From NCBI GenBank assembly GCA_022393335.1, contig JAJEKB010001248.1, positions 19,037-83,036 on the forward strand: a stretch of DNA of 64,000 bases. The letters are read 5' to 3'. Positions 51,152 through 62,488 of this stretch are shown here, in pieces (within the stretch, counting starts at the first letter, position 1; each line of letters begins with the position of its first letter). Made by a program: the position numbers and the translations under genes. The notes beneath the pieces were generated by a model. The model was not told the DNA's origin, did not search any database, and worked only from the letters and a program-made list of their open reading frames with translations. This DNA is from Macrotrachela quadricornifera (Eukaryota; Rotifera; Eurotatoria; Philodinida; Philodinidae).

Positions 51152-51864
51152 CAATTGGTCAGAAAAGTATCGGACCACTTCGTTTTAGGCTCATATAAAG
51201 ACTTTATTTAAATAAATCCTTTACAAAGGTAGGTTCTTATGAAATGTATGTAGAATAAAGAGGTTTGTTTAATCTATCTAATGATGATATTTAGATAGTA
51301 AACCAATATATTTTGAGATTGAAAATCAATTTTTGTAAATAATCATGAAATTTTCAAGAAAAATAGATCGCTGCTAAATTTGATAGTAAACTTGCATTGA
51401 AAAAGCACATATGCAGTTTTGTAGAGCATCTCAAGATTTATCAAGTGGTATATAGAAAACTGTATTTTCTTCAAGTCTTACTGCATTAAGAATCCATATA
51501 CTCCTTGCAAGTATATAGATAGTGAAAAGTATCCAGATATTTTGATGCATTTTCATTGTTTGCCACTTTTCTTGCATAAGAATATTCACTACAAAATTCT
51601 GCTTCCATTAAGGAATAATCAGATGTATTTAGTATTAAAATTATAAAACAGACTAGGATTGAAGATCCTTTCTAGAACTATTTATAACTTTTTCAATATA
51701 AGAAACAGATTTTGCTGAATTTCAAAACATATTGGTTTTTTATCCAAACAAACTTCTGTATTCTGCATATATTCCACAAGAACCTATCTTTGTAAAGAAT
51801 TTATTTGAATAAAATCTTCATATAAGACTAAAACGGGATGATCGAATACTTTTTTTACTAACTG
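51152..51864. mobile_element. Mariner-like non-autonomous element with long TIRs, 713 bp
   Basis: The left end CAATTGGTCAGAAAAGTATC and right end (reversed) CAGTTAGTAAAAAAAGTATT are the outer tips of long inverted repeats. They run through CGTTTTAG, TCATATAAAGA/TTATATGAAGA, ATAAATCCTTTACAAAG and GGTTCTT on both sides. Weaker similarity continues inward (GTTTGTTT, AAACCAATAT) to about 200 bp per arm. TA at 51150-51151 and 51865-51866 fits a mariner target duplication. GGTCAGAAAAGTAT is a common mariner-type tip. The centre has no open frame for a transposase. Confidence 0.8.
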
Positions 51865-51866
51865 TA

Positions 51867-52881
51867 AATGTTTTCTCTAATTGGTTCATGTCAAATGATA
51901 GGATTTTCTTGCCTTACTATTATTAACATAATCTTCAATTATCATCCAAACAATATGACAATATTAGCATGTAAAAAATTATATAGGAGGTAGGCCGCCA
52001 GGCCAATGAAAACATATGGTAGGTATAGGAAGGCTAGAGAAGTTCACAGTCTGTCGTAAGTTGATCCGGTTTAAGCGAAACAGGCCTTGTTGGATTCTGG
52101 TTCTTACAGTAATTGTTTTCAAGTTCTTATACATTTTCAAAGGAAATGATTTTTACTGATTTTAATAAGTCTCTTGTGATATTTAAATCTTGTTCACTTT
52201 ATATCTTCTAAAACAGCTAAGTTATAAAATTCAATTATTTTATTCTGTTATTTTATAAAAATATATTTGTTGAGATAAGACTCAATAATGAGCAAACATC
52301 TCATTAAATTCTCTTAAGCATTTTCAGAATAATGATATGATAAAATAACTCTTTATGAATCAACAAATGTTCTTCTGATAGTCATGCATTAATCCGTAAA
52401 AAACACGATAAAATGCGTAATACTCTATTTATCTTTAATTAAATTTCACAGTCAAATGAGTGCACGTCTGTATCTTATGGAAGATTCTCTGAATACGTGA
52501 TCTTTCACGAATAGAATATCCAACATATTCAATCATTCCGATCCTTCTATTATATTCTAGCATACAGATCTTTGAAGAAAGTCTTCTATTATATGGAAGC
52601 CTCCAACATGACTTTTTCCATGTAGAGAATCTGAAAGATACTCTTTTCTCTCTATCTACATCAACTTTTAATGTCTCTTCTTTGATTTAATGAACCTATA
52701 GCCTAGAGAACATGTTTTTTCAAGAGTATTCCACATACGAATAAATTTAAAGAGATCTAGATAAAAGATGCATAATAAGAATTGAGTCTTCTATTATGAA
52801 TTTTTTATTGTATTTTTTTTTATATAGAACTAAAATAAGTATATTCTTTTAGAAAAATAAAATTAGGTTTTAGACGATAAA
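51867..52881. other. Intergenic
   Basis: No gene supported. Less AT-rich patches at 51985-52090 and 52455-52640 have stops in all frames. Confidence 0.4.
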
Positions 52882-53922
52882 ATGTCATCATCAATAATAT
52901 CAACACTTAATTATGCAACAAAACAAATATCTATATATATGGGCATACCAATGCTTATTATTGGTGTCATAGGTGGATTTCTTAATATTATGGTTTTTAC
53001 TAGTCTTAAAACTTTTCGACAAAATTCTTGTGCATTTTATTTAATTGTTATGTCATTTGTTAATATTGGACTTTTACTTACTGGTTTACTTTCTCGAATA
53101 ACGACTAATGGCTTTGATATTGACTGGACATATATGTCATCATTTTATTGTAAATTTCGAGTGTATATTAATCAATTATCTATATTAATGTCTTTGACAT
53201 GCATATGTCTTGCGACAATTGATCAATATATTTCAACCAATTCTACTACACATACACGTCGTGGAAATAATATTAAATTAGCTCGTATTTTAATGATAAT
53301 ATTTATATTTGTTTGGCTCTTACATGGTGTTCCTTATTTAAAATACTACAATTTAATAATATTACCAAAAACAGGAAATGCAGCTTGTTCAATTACAAAT
53401 TCAATTTTTCAGCAGTATACTATATATGGTTTTCTTCTTTTCCTTTCTGGTATTCTTCCTCTTCTAATTACTAGTTTATTTGGTCTTCTCGCTTATTATA
53501 ATATAAGACAATTAGCTCATCGAACAGTACCTACTGTTCGACGAGAATTAGATAAACAAATGACAATAATGGTTTTGGTACATGTTATCTTTGATATTTT
53601 TACTCTTGTACCATATATTCTTGTTAGTATTATAGCATTAGATACAACACTTATGAATGATCAAATTTCTAATGCATACATACAATTTTTCAGAGTTTTT
53701 GCAATATTTTTATACTATTTATATTTTGTGGTAAGATGGAATAATATGTTTTTGCTCACTTTCTCTTTTTTGTTATATATTTAGTGTCCATTCTACATAT
53801 ATATATGTGTATCAGAACGTTTTCGACAACAATTAATCTACGTAATTTTTAAAATACATTTTAATCAATATTCACAACAAAAAATTATATTTCATAATCA
53901 AATAACACCACAGGTGCAATGA
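52882..53922 (+). CDS. Rhodopsin-like 7TM receptor, expanded family, member D
   Basis: Exons 52882-53730 and 53785-53922 join phase 0 to about 328 residues, starting MSSSIISTLNY. It is a paralogue of the receptors at 24281 and 26872: TSLKTFRQNSCAFYLIVMSF, SSFYCKFRVY, CICLATIDQYIST, TVPTVRRELDKQMTIMVLV and, across the conserved intron position, CPFYIYICVSERFRQQ. Exon 1 has exactly the same length (849 bp) as exon 1 of member A. It lacks DRY and NPxxY like its relatives. It lies 22 kb from the others with unrelated genes between, so it is dispersed and not part of a tight tandem array. The open frame is intact. Ligand unknown. Confidence 0.85.
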
Positions 53923-54556
53923 TTATTTATTGAACTATCTGCTGTTAATTATAATCATTAAAATGCATTATCAATTTTTACAAACAGAACAATTTGTATC
54001 TTAACTGTAATATGATTATTACAGTTAAGAAACTTTTATTTTGCTAATGATTTTAAAAGTATTTTAAAATATTAGTCTTGTAATATACCAATTTGTTGGA
54101 CTAGTCGAAAAAATCATATTCAAAATAAAATATATGATCTTTATCCTTAAAATAATATAATCATCTAATTTATTCTATAAATTTAATTGATAGAAACTTA
54201 AATAGAGTAATGAAAAAATTTTAAAGATAATATTAATATAAGAATAAATGGGTTATTTTTAAGAAGAACTCATAATCTCAGATATAATTAAATGATAATT
54301 TGAGATCATGATACATTTTGAGAGGCTTTAGTTCTTTGTTTATTAGTATTCTATTTTTATATGTTTCCAGAGTATATTTCAATGTTTAATCAAAATAATT
54401 ATTTATGCAATCTGTCCCACCCGTTATATCATCTTATGAAATATCCATAAATAAGCAGCCAAAAAAAAAACAGAAATTCGTTTTTTTTTATCATTTATTT
54501 AAAAAAAGACAAAATAGAGTAGTATACGATATATGAGATAATATCTCGCGTAGATA
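53923..54556. other. Intergenic
   Basis: AT-rich, no gene seen. Confidence 0.4.
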
Positions 54557-55407
54557 ATGTCGAATTTTTTTATTGCCTGTCGTGTTCTCATCATTCTGTT
54601 TTCGCTTACAATTCAATCTATTGAAGCAAGTCGATGTTCAAGCAATGCACTTTTCAAGATATACATCTGAACTCTTCATTTCCTTTCGATTTTTGTTCAT
54701 CATTGAAATCAAATGATGATATTGATCAACAATGTATGGTTAAATTAACAATTGATTTGACTACAGGTCTTGTCAATGGATCATTCGATAATGCACGTCG
54801 ATCGCTTTTGACTGAGAATAGACTTTTAATGCAAACAACCTTTTCATTAAATGATACATCAATAAAAATCAATATTCAATACAATTGTTCAGTATCCGAT
54901 TACTGTGATCTTGAATTCGTACATGAAACATTATCATCAAGTTTAGCTACGATACAAGTAGAAACTCTTCGTAAAAAACTTGCCTCTCGCCTTTACAATC
55001 CACACAATACTGATCCTATCGAATGTTTGAATAACAATTCTTGTTTTCAAAATCTCTCGTTTTGTCTTATTGCTTATGTATATTGGCAAAGTAGTGGCCA
55101 GGTAATCATTTCCGGTGGATGTCAAAATCTAGACGATTCACCAAAAGTTGAATGGTCTCAGTTATATGAACCATATGGAGTAAAAGATAGTTTGACTGAA
55201 GTTGGCACATATCATTGTAACACTCCAAACTGTGGATATAATATCACTGCTATTGAAACTTTTCAAATGATAGCTAATGAATATATTCTGCCTGTTAATT
55301 TATCAGTGATTAATGCAACGACACCACCTTGGCCAACAAAGACAACTACTTTTGAACCAACAATAAGTTCGACAAGTGAACGTACCAGAGATGTCCATCG
55401 CGGCTGA
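54557..55407 (+). pseudogene. Secreted or membrane Cys/Asn-glyc protein with split frame
   Basis: An ATG at 54557 starts a good signal peptide (MSNFFIACRVLIILFSLTIQ, then SIEA) but that frame stops 35-40 codons on. From about 54634 another frame is open for some 258 codons and reads like the mature protein: QCTFQDIHLNSSFPFDFC, many NxS/T sites, and paired Cys (CLNNNSCFQNLSFC, YHCNTPNCGY). The two frames overlap at about 54620-54668 with no plausible intron, so a one-base indel is likely: sequencing error or mutation. The end is a Thr/Pro-rich stretch (PPWPTKTTTFEPTISSTSE) as seen before a membrane anchor, but it runs into the GC-rich repeat and stops (TRDVHRG). Thus the C-terminus also seems lost. 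Family not recognised; likely a lineage-specific surface protein. Confidence 0.55.
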
Positions 55408-55620
55408 AAATCTGCCGCTGCCGCGCCGCGGTCTTTTACAGCTGCTGAGGCCGCGGCGCTATGGTATAAAATCAAAAAGTGCCGCGCCGCAGCCGCGCCG
55501 CTATGGTATAAAATCAAAAGGTGCCGCGCCGCAGCCGCGCCGCAGCCGTGCCGCTACGGTATAAAATCAAAAGGTGCCGCGCCGCAGCCGCGCCGCTGTG
55601 GTATAAAATCGTAAGCTGCC
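55400..55620. repeat. GC-rich tandem repeat, about 42-bp unit
   Basis: Units begin at 55459 (42 bp), 55501 (53 bp), 55554 (42 bp) and 55596 (partial), with a less regular GC-rich lead from 55400. Each unit pairs an AT part (GGTATAAAATCAAAAG) with a GC part built of GCCGC/CGCAGC words. The 53-bp unit differs by one extra 11-bp CGCAGCC-type step. It is by far the most GC-rich DNA in the window. Confidence 0.85.
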
Positions 55621-55639
55621 AATATGAAAAAAAAAGATA

Positions 55640-56640
55640 TCAACATGTAGTAAGACTATTATCAATAGCTCGTGTTAAATGTTCATTTAATTTTTCTGAA
55701 GTTAAATGATTGAAAAAGTGAATACGATCTCGTAATGCATCACACGCTGTTGAGACATGTTTTTCTTGTGTTCGACAATTTTCTCGTTTATAAAAATAAA
55801 TTTTCTTAGCTAAATTAAGATTAACAGAAGTTTTCATTTGTTGATATTTGTCACGTTCAATTTGAATTGAATCATCATTATCATATGAAAGTCTCGAGAG
55901 ACGAGCAGCTAATTTTAATAATTGTTGACGAAATTGTTCAGCTAATGAATTTGTATGACAAATATAAAATTTCCAAGAATGATAATGAGGAATTTGTTCA
56001 TCAAGAAAATGATGTTCTTTGAATTCGGGTGGAATTCCTTTTTGATAAAAGTTTCTCTTCATTTATATAACGAGTAAATTGCATAAAGATTGAATCAAGT
56101 AATGCAGCTGATTTTAAATGTGGAAAATGAATTAAATTATAAACAGTTTCAGGATGATCACGAAGTAATGCATAATCATTTGCTGCATGAATTCTAGTTC
56201 AATTTGAAAATAACCTTGACGGTTAATATTTTCAATTAATCTAAAATTGCAGTGAAACTTTTCTTTTAATCAAATTGAAAATGCTTTGACTTACGTTGTT
56301 CCATCAATAGTAAAATAATAATGAAATGCTTCAGTTGTAGAACACTTAAGAAAAGCATAACATATTCGAATAATCATATTTTACAGATGATGGATAAATT
56401 CATTTTAATTCCGAATATTTCGTTCGATCAAATTTATCTCCTTCATTAAGACAAACATTGGTCAGTACTCGAACTTTTCTTCATGACAAATTTGCATATA
56501 ATTTTATTTGTAAAATTTAGCCATTTCTCAATCGATATAATTCTTTATTTTTATCTTTACCTTCATTCGAAATAATAACACGAATTTGTCGACTAAACGT
56601 ACGATTCGTTGTGGCCATTGCAATTTCTAGAAAAATTCAA
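55640..56640 (-). pseudogene. Degraded minus-strand gene of unknown family
   Basis: A 140-codon open frame at 56062-55640 (HHFLDEQIPHYHSWKFY, FRQQLLKLAARLSRL, RTQEKHVSTACDALRD) is the 3' end. Upstream, protein-like sequence continues in other frames: AANDYALLRDHPETVYNLIH and FPHLKSAALLDSIFMQFTRY, with a frame break at an A run about 56040. Further up come CYAFLKCSTTEAFHYYFTID, ending at a donor-like GTAAGT (about 56292), and MATTNRTFSRQIRVIIS near 56615. Several in-frame stops (TGA where Trp would fit) lie between. The pieces are in the right order for one gene that has decayed. I do not recognise the family. Confidence 0.5.
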
Positions 56641-57316
56641 AGTACTTTATTTACACTTTTAGCATGTTCACTAAGTGTATGATGACAAAAACATTTTCCA
56701 ATTAATTCATTTCGATAAAAATGAAAATATTTTCCTCTTCTACTTTAACTTAGTATCAAAGATTTTCTGACCTTTTTTTTGAATTATAATCGATATTTTA
56801 ATTTGAAAAAATGATTGATAAGTACCGGCATCTATCATTTAAATAACCACTTGTTCATTACTAAAACAACATAACTCTTTTTGATATTCATATTTAATAT
56901 ATCGATTGCTATTTTTAATTTAAGTCCTTTCAGGAAAGATTTATTTAATAATTTTTTCCAAATTAAAAACTCTGTTAGATCAACCATTCACCTATCAACC
57001 GATAGTTGATGTAAGAAAGACAACGCACATGACCCATGCAACCGCAGACCTAGTAATAGTAATACATTTATCGCCCATTTCTTTTTTTTTGATCGGCTAT
57101 CATTGTCCTGTATTCATTTGATTTGATCTAGATCAATCTACCCAAAAATGTCATCTGTTAGAACACTTGCTTTCAATGATTTCGGTTCTCTAATACTTAT
57201 CCTCCGAGGACAATAGTCTAACAAATGATTATTTGGAATCGAAGTACATAAGGTTTTTTTTATGTATTAATCATTTGTAACATTTTCTTCGTATTTTTAA
57301 TTTTATATTTTGGCAG
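56641..57316. other. Non-coding stretch
   Basis: No supported gene. A short, imperfect inverted pair (TCATCTGTTAGA near 57150 and TCTAACAAATGA near 57220) flanks about 60 bp. Confidence 0.35.
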
Positions 57317-57547
57317 GAAAAGCAATTACTGATATACCTAACATATCCTTTAAGTCCACTAGGTAAGTATCGAATCTTAAATGATGATAAATTACTGTAT
57401 TTTTTCATTTAAAGGTATATATGGAGTTCAATGAATGGTCGATTTAATCAACAACGAACTACTCCACGTATTGGTTTACTTTCATCGGAAGCTAAAAAAA
57501 GTCTATTTCAAGATGCACCATGGTTACAACCATTATTAATAAAATGA
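57317..57547 (+). CDS. Two-exon 3' gene fragment, unknown
   Basis: After a good acceptor (TTGGCAG) a 46-bp exon ends at AG|GTAAGT. A second exon (57415-57547) follows TTTAAAG and ends in TGA. The joined frame reads KAITDIPNISFKSTR then YIWSSMNGRFNQQRTTPRI, and LSSEAKKSLFQDAPWLQ. The splice sites and amino-acid make-up look genuine, but no start or upstream exon is visible and the family is unknown. It may be the tail of a gene otherwise lost. Confidence 0.4.
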
Positions 57548-57792
57548 AGTAATTGGAGAACATTTATGATACGCAACAAATAGAAATGGATTTATTAAGT
57601 AAGAATCAAGATGTATTTATCACATTTATTGCTGATTCTTTTTATATAAAAAATTTTTTAACAAATAAATACAAATATTTTACATCTGTTACTTTTCCAA
57701 TGTATATTGTTATTGCTTTGTTGTTATGCTTTTTAGATTAATTTTTTTTTGAAAAATTACATATAATGCAGCCATTATCTTCAGTTTAGAAA

Positions 57793-59631
57793 ATGAGTGA
57801 TGAAAAAGTAAACACAATGGATAATCTTACAAAAGTTGATAAGCTGACGAAGAAAAATGAACAAAAAATGACTGCTGATTCGTTAGACAAAAAAGTGTCT
57901 GATGATCAGTAAGATTTTTGCAAATAAATGTATTTAATGCGAAAAATATTGTTTTATTTTCTTTTGTAGAATATTCAATAGTGATGATGTCAAAATTGAA
58001 TATTATTTCAAGGCTATTGAAAATGATTTAGAATGTGGTAATTATGATCAAGCTTATGAGAAACTGTCCGATGTAATTAAGTTTAGAAGAACGAATAAGA
58101 GTACAAACGTAATTATAGAATTGCAACTAAAAGTATGTAGAATAAATAGTACAAAATATTCGCTAATATTTCTCACCATCCCAGGTCAAAGAATTCTGTG
58201 ACCCGGAATCCGATCCAGATTTCATCGGACTTAGTCGGAATTCGACTAAAATCGATAGGATCCAGTCAGAACCTAATCGGATCTGGACGGAATTCGCGTC
58301 GGAATCCAGATCACGGGATTCTCCGTTATTTCCGATGGCATCCTACCGGTATAAAGTCCGCCCGATGGGATCCGATGGCTCGGCTTCGTCCTGTGATACT
58401 GTTTTTGCCTTTGCATAGGAATATATGGCTAAAATATTTGATTATAAAAAAGATTTTCTGAAAGCTGCTCTTTGATATTATTCTTTATCATTATCACAAT
58501 TAATTGATGCACAAAAATGCTTAACTATATTAACTAATAGTATTAAATGTACAATTCTCTCACCATTTGGTGCTTCTCGTTCAAAACTGATCTCAGATTT
58601 ATTCAAGAATGAGAAGACAAAACAATCATCGGCTTATTTTATGTTGAATTATTTGTACGTACATTATGAGACCATCTTCATGTCTATTTCTATCTTTTAG
58701 TTTTAACAAGTCAGTAATATATTTGCATTCTGTTGAAAAATTCGAACATTTATTAGATATTCATCAAAAATTGGCACAAACAAAAGCTGGTACGTTCTAA
58801 GAGACAAATAATACAAATGGATTTAGCCTCTCTTACAAACATAAAATTAAACAAAATCTTATATTTCTGTAAGCAATGAAAGATCTAATAACTTACGTGA
58901 AATATAAGAAATGTTACAACGAGTATTATCACTTACAATTTAATCCTTAGAAACTGAATAGGCTTTTTCTTACACTAGGAGGAAGCTAATCACAAAAAAT
59001 AGAGATTATGGACTCTCAATACACTCATACTATAGCTAAAAAGAATTACCTTGCTCTCCTTCTCGAGTTACATAATGTGCCTTGGCAAGAATATCGAGTC
59101 TGATTAAAAAAAACCAAAAGACCAGAATTTTGATCAGAAATTTTGTTCAGAAATAAGTTTCATAATACTTAACTTGCCTTAAAATTTTCAATCGAAACGG
59201 ATGCTTTCTTGTTGAAATATTTCATACCTAAAACAACTGAGTACATTTTGTAAAAAAATGCTAAAAATTTCAGGACACTATATATTGTTAGAGCTATGCA
59301 TGAGCAAAGTTTCAAATGAAAATTCTTTTGTTTAGATTTATCTATGAGGCTGATTTTTCTTCTAGGTAATAACTTGCTACAACACAATATCATCGAACAT
59401 AATATATTATACATGAAAGCAGCTAATATGGAAATCACTTTCGAAGACATGAGCCGATCGTTACAGGTTTCTATTATTCAGGTTTGTCCTATTGAAGTCT
59501 TAACTCAAAGCATTTGTATTTCTTATATTATTTTAAACTGATTTGTTTTTAGCTGATGAAAACTGCTCAAGAAATGATTGATAATGGAATTTTAAATGCA
59601 TCTATTGAATCGAATACATTATATTATTCAT
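57793..59631 (+). pseudogene. COP9 signalosome subunit 4 (CSN4)-like, with in-frame stop
   Basis: Exons 57793-57908, 57970-58132, 58419-58654, 58701-58789, 59366-59481 and 59553-59631 have matching splice phases. From the second exon on the translation follows the CSN4 PCI region: IEYYFKAIENDLECGNYDQA, EYMAKIFDYKKDFLKAAL, SIKCTILSPFGASRSKLISD, EHLLDIHQKLAQTKAG and IIEHNILYMKAANMEITFED, then MKTAQEMIDNGILNASIES. This matches the human PCI and winged-helix order. The N-terminal half of CSN4 is missing and replaced by a short Lys-rich start (MSDEKVNTMDNL). A TGA at 58473-58475 interrupts the conserved helix where Arg (CGA) would fit. Intron 58133-58418 holds GC-rich inserted DNA. I judge it a decaying, truncated paralogue rather than the working CSN4 gene. 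Confidence 0.7.
58160..58410. repeat. GC-rich low-complexity insert in a CSN4-like intron
   Basis: The segment is much richer in G and C than its surroundings and is built from variants of TCGGAATTC, GGAATCC and GGATCC/GGATCTGG in both orientations. It stays open in one frame from the putative acceptor at about 58183 to a stop at 58416-58418, but the translation has no CSN4 similarity, and CSN4 similarity resumes exactly after the next acceptor. I therefore read it as a repeat inside an intron. Confidence 0.6.
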
Positions 59632-59863
59632 GTAAGTTGGGACTTATTCATCTGAAATCGTAGAAACTATAAGTTATTCATTTGCTTCTTCACTGTTTCA
59701 CATTGAGATCGAGCTAAAAGAACGTAGAATTGTATGAGACGGAGAACTATGTAATATAATGCATGGAAAATCTACATCGACATTGCACGTAGATTTCTAA
59801 ATAGAATTATTGTTTTGTTGAAGTATACTGTTGGAAAGATCTAATTATTTCTATTGTTTTTAG

Positions 59864-60597
59864 ATGATGATTCTGGTTTTATTTTGGCTCAAGAAGTTTA
59901 TGTTCGAATATTCGATCCTTCACATACATATCAATCGTCAAGTAGTTCAACATCAAGGTCATTGGAATCAAGTACTAGTGCAAGACATCGTTTTTGTCGA
60001 CAACTTATTAATGTATCAAAACAAAACAAGAAATCGAACATGTTGCAATGTGAAATATCTCAAAATAAATATCCAGCACAACATGTTGTCGCTGCACATA
60101 TATTTAAAAAATTATTTAAAAATACAAAATTAAGACATTTATTAAATTTATCTGATATAAATGATCCTGGTAATGGTATTCTCATGTACGTTTCCATTGA
60201 ACATCATTTTGATCGTGGTAACATATGTTTAATGAAAAATAACTCGAATGATGATTATTATACTGTCAAAATTTTACGGAAAGATTTAGAATCTTTATCA
60301 ATTGTTGCTCAAGGTGAAAAACTACTTGGCTCAAATCACTCAATTCAAGTACATGAACCAACTATTATTAAAACATTCAAAGATTTAGAATCAATTCATG
60401 TACGTCTTGATGGACGTTATAAAAGATTAATATGTTTTCATATGTATATGACAATGAAACAAAATAATATTATCGATGTCGATTTTGAAGTACAAGGTGA
60501 AAATTTAACTGATATAATTGAATTTTGGTCGCCGGAACAAGAACAAATGAATTATGTAGATAAAGTTGAACGATGGTTTAACCTAAATGATAATTAA
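59864..60597 (+). CDS. HNH_2-type nuclease-domain protein or exon
   Basis: An open exon of about 244 codons follows a strong acceptor (TTTTTAG) and ends in TAA. It begins DDSGFILAQEVYVRIFDP, then a Ser-rich stretch, then a domain with the marks of HNH_2: a Cys (LQCEIS), VVAAHIFKKL, NDPGNGILMYVSIEHHFDRG. The AAHI, NGIL and H-FD motifs are those that hold the metal and catalytic His in this family. The remainder (LLGSNHSIQVHEPT, FEVQGENLTDI) is unassigned. HNH_2 proteins of this kind are common in fungi and bacteria, so horizontal gain is possible; that is inference. The exon has no own Met near its start. Its phase (needs one base) fits the last CSN4-like exon, so it may be fused to it, or its own first exon may be hidden or lost. 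Confidence 0.7.
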
Positions 60598-62128
60598 GTG
60601 CAAGTAAGTCTATCCTTGTTCTTTCACTTCATATATGTGGCAAGCAAGTTACGAATCTAGTTGAGATTGGAATATCAGTTTTGCATTGTATAGAGTTACA
60701 GATTGTTTTTTTTTTTTGTATAACTATATTTTGTTTTAAATGTGAAATGAATAGTTTATCATTCATATAAATAATTATTTTCTTTTTAACGGAGGAATAT
60801 CGTCACATTGAATAAATTTAATTTTTTCTCTATTTCTCTTTACTCGTATTGAAGATATTTGCTACCTTCCATTACGACTTAGGGACAAAGGGACGTCAAC
60901 TGAATTTATTTTCTTCTCTCTTTCTATTCGAAAGAACAATTTTCATGAACTTTGTTTTTAAATCGAGGATATTGAGATATTGATTAATTTGAACAGTTTG
61001 AATGTATAGTAGCTTCGTTTTTCTTCCGACAAATCTTTTTTATCTCGTAAGTTAACATATAGACTGTTTTCAAATGTTTGAATGTGTAGGAGAATTTGTT
61101 TTGTATATAGAATACATGTATCTAAAGGATACATACGGATCAAACATAATCGACCTTTCAGCAAAATTGAAGGAAAAAAAAGGAAAATCAATTCAAATAT
61201 TTTTTTACTAGCTCATTTGTGCTAGACTTTAATGAGGGAGTATTCTATTTTGGATATCAATAGAAATTTAGTTAATTTTGGGAAGATTTCGAGCAAAAAG
61301 ATGATGGAAAGGGTGAGATTGACTTTGAAGAAGAAAAGAGTAAATTGAGTTAGATGACTGTCTTTTTTAGTACGCTATAAAATCATAATGACTAATCCTT
61401 GGTTTGAATAGGATGATTTTGAGCAGAGAATTGGTGGTGCGGATAAAATTGGCTTCCTAAAATAACTAAATCGAACTGGATTAGTACTTTTATCAGTATA
61501 ATATGATATCGTACTAAATGATTTTTAGTTCTGACTAAATTTATAGGACAATCTGTTGTAGAAATAGTGCAATAGATGAGGTATAATGTCTGATGGATCT
61601 TTGTAAAGTTCGGATTGAATTCATGAATTAATATTTAATTATAACTTTATTTCTGAATAAGTGTATTATTATAAAAATCAAGTATTGATATTTACTAGTT
61701 GATTTCTTATAGAATAATACAACAATAATTTTATCACAAGTATAAAATACATGATAATTCTAATCCTTTCCTCTGTATATTACGTTCTTTTATATCAAGA
61801 TATAAGTGCAACGTCCAACGGCAATTAACGTATGACTCATACTATCAACGTGGTAGTGCATTCAGATTAACGAAAGATATTCAGTCAGAAGGTTTTTAAT
61901 TACTAAAACTAAAACAGCTTATGTATATATTTACTGTAGCTAATCAGAATATCCTTTGCGATATATTGTTCGTAAAAAATATTCTAAGTTGTTCATAGAA
62001 TTTTATTCATCTTATGAAATTTGTATTTAAAGTTTTCTTTTCTCTTCTTTTCATTTCTTTTTGTTTCGCTTTTTCTTATTTTGTCATCGATTTTACATGT
62101 TTTTCGAATATTTGTTTTCAATTTTTAG
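60598..62128. other. Intergenic
   Basis: About 1.5 kb, no gene seen. T-rich 3' UTR-like DNA follows the HNH stop. Confidence 0.4.
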
Positions 62129-62488
62129 TTTCCATCTGTTCGTGATATTTTATTGTTATTGGAAAGCAAAGATATGATCAAATTGAAATCAATTGGTATT
62201 AAACAGCTTATTGTTGTTAGTGGTATATACAAAAAAAATGTTCAAAAGATCGTGAAGGTAAATGCATGATCATTTGAATAAAACAAAACACATTGACATG
62301 TACAATTGTTTCAGAAACTGAATAGAATCTTCAAGTTGAAAAACAATTCAGAACTCAATAATGATCAGAAGATTCTTGTTGCAAAAGAAGATAAATATTC
62401 GGAAGAATTACGTACACACTTTGTTTATTTAAACAATAAGAATGATGATAAACAAAACAGTCATTTTGCTTCTCCTGTTTTTTTGTAG
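62129..62488 (+). CDS. Two-exon 3' gene fragment, unknown
   Basis: Exon 62129-62257 (after ATTTTTAG) and exon 62315-62488 (after TTTCAG) join phase 0 and end in TAG. The frame reads FPSVRDILLLLESKDMIKLK, then IGIKQLIVVSGIYKKN, then KLNRIFKLKNNSELNNDQK and RTHFVYLNN. It is Lys-rich and helical, of unknown family. No upstream exon is visible before the HNH gene; it could be an orphan fragment or the tail of a longer transcript. Confidence 0.35.

Noticed and set aside
61200..62100. Search for CRISPR arrays, integrons or bacterial operons
   Set aside because: DNA is intron-bearing eukaryotic; no spaced direct repeats of that kind were seen here or elsewhere in the window.
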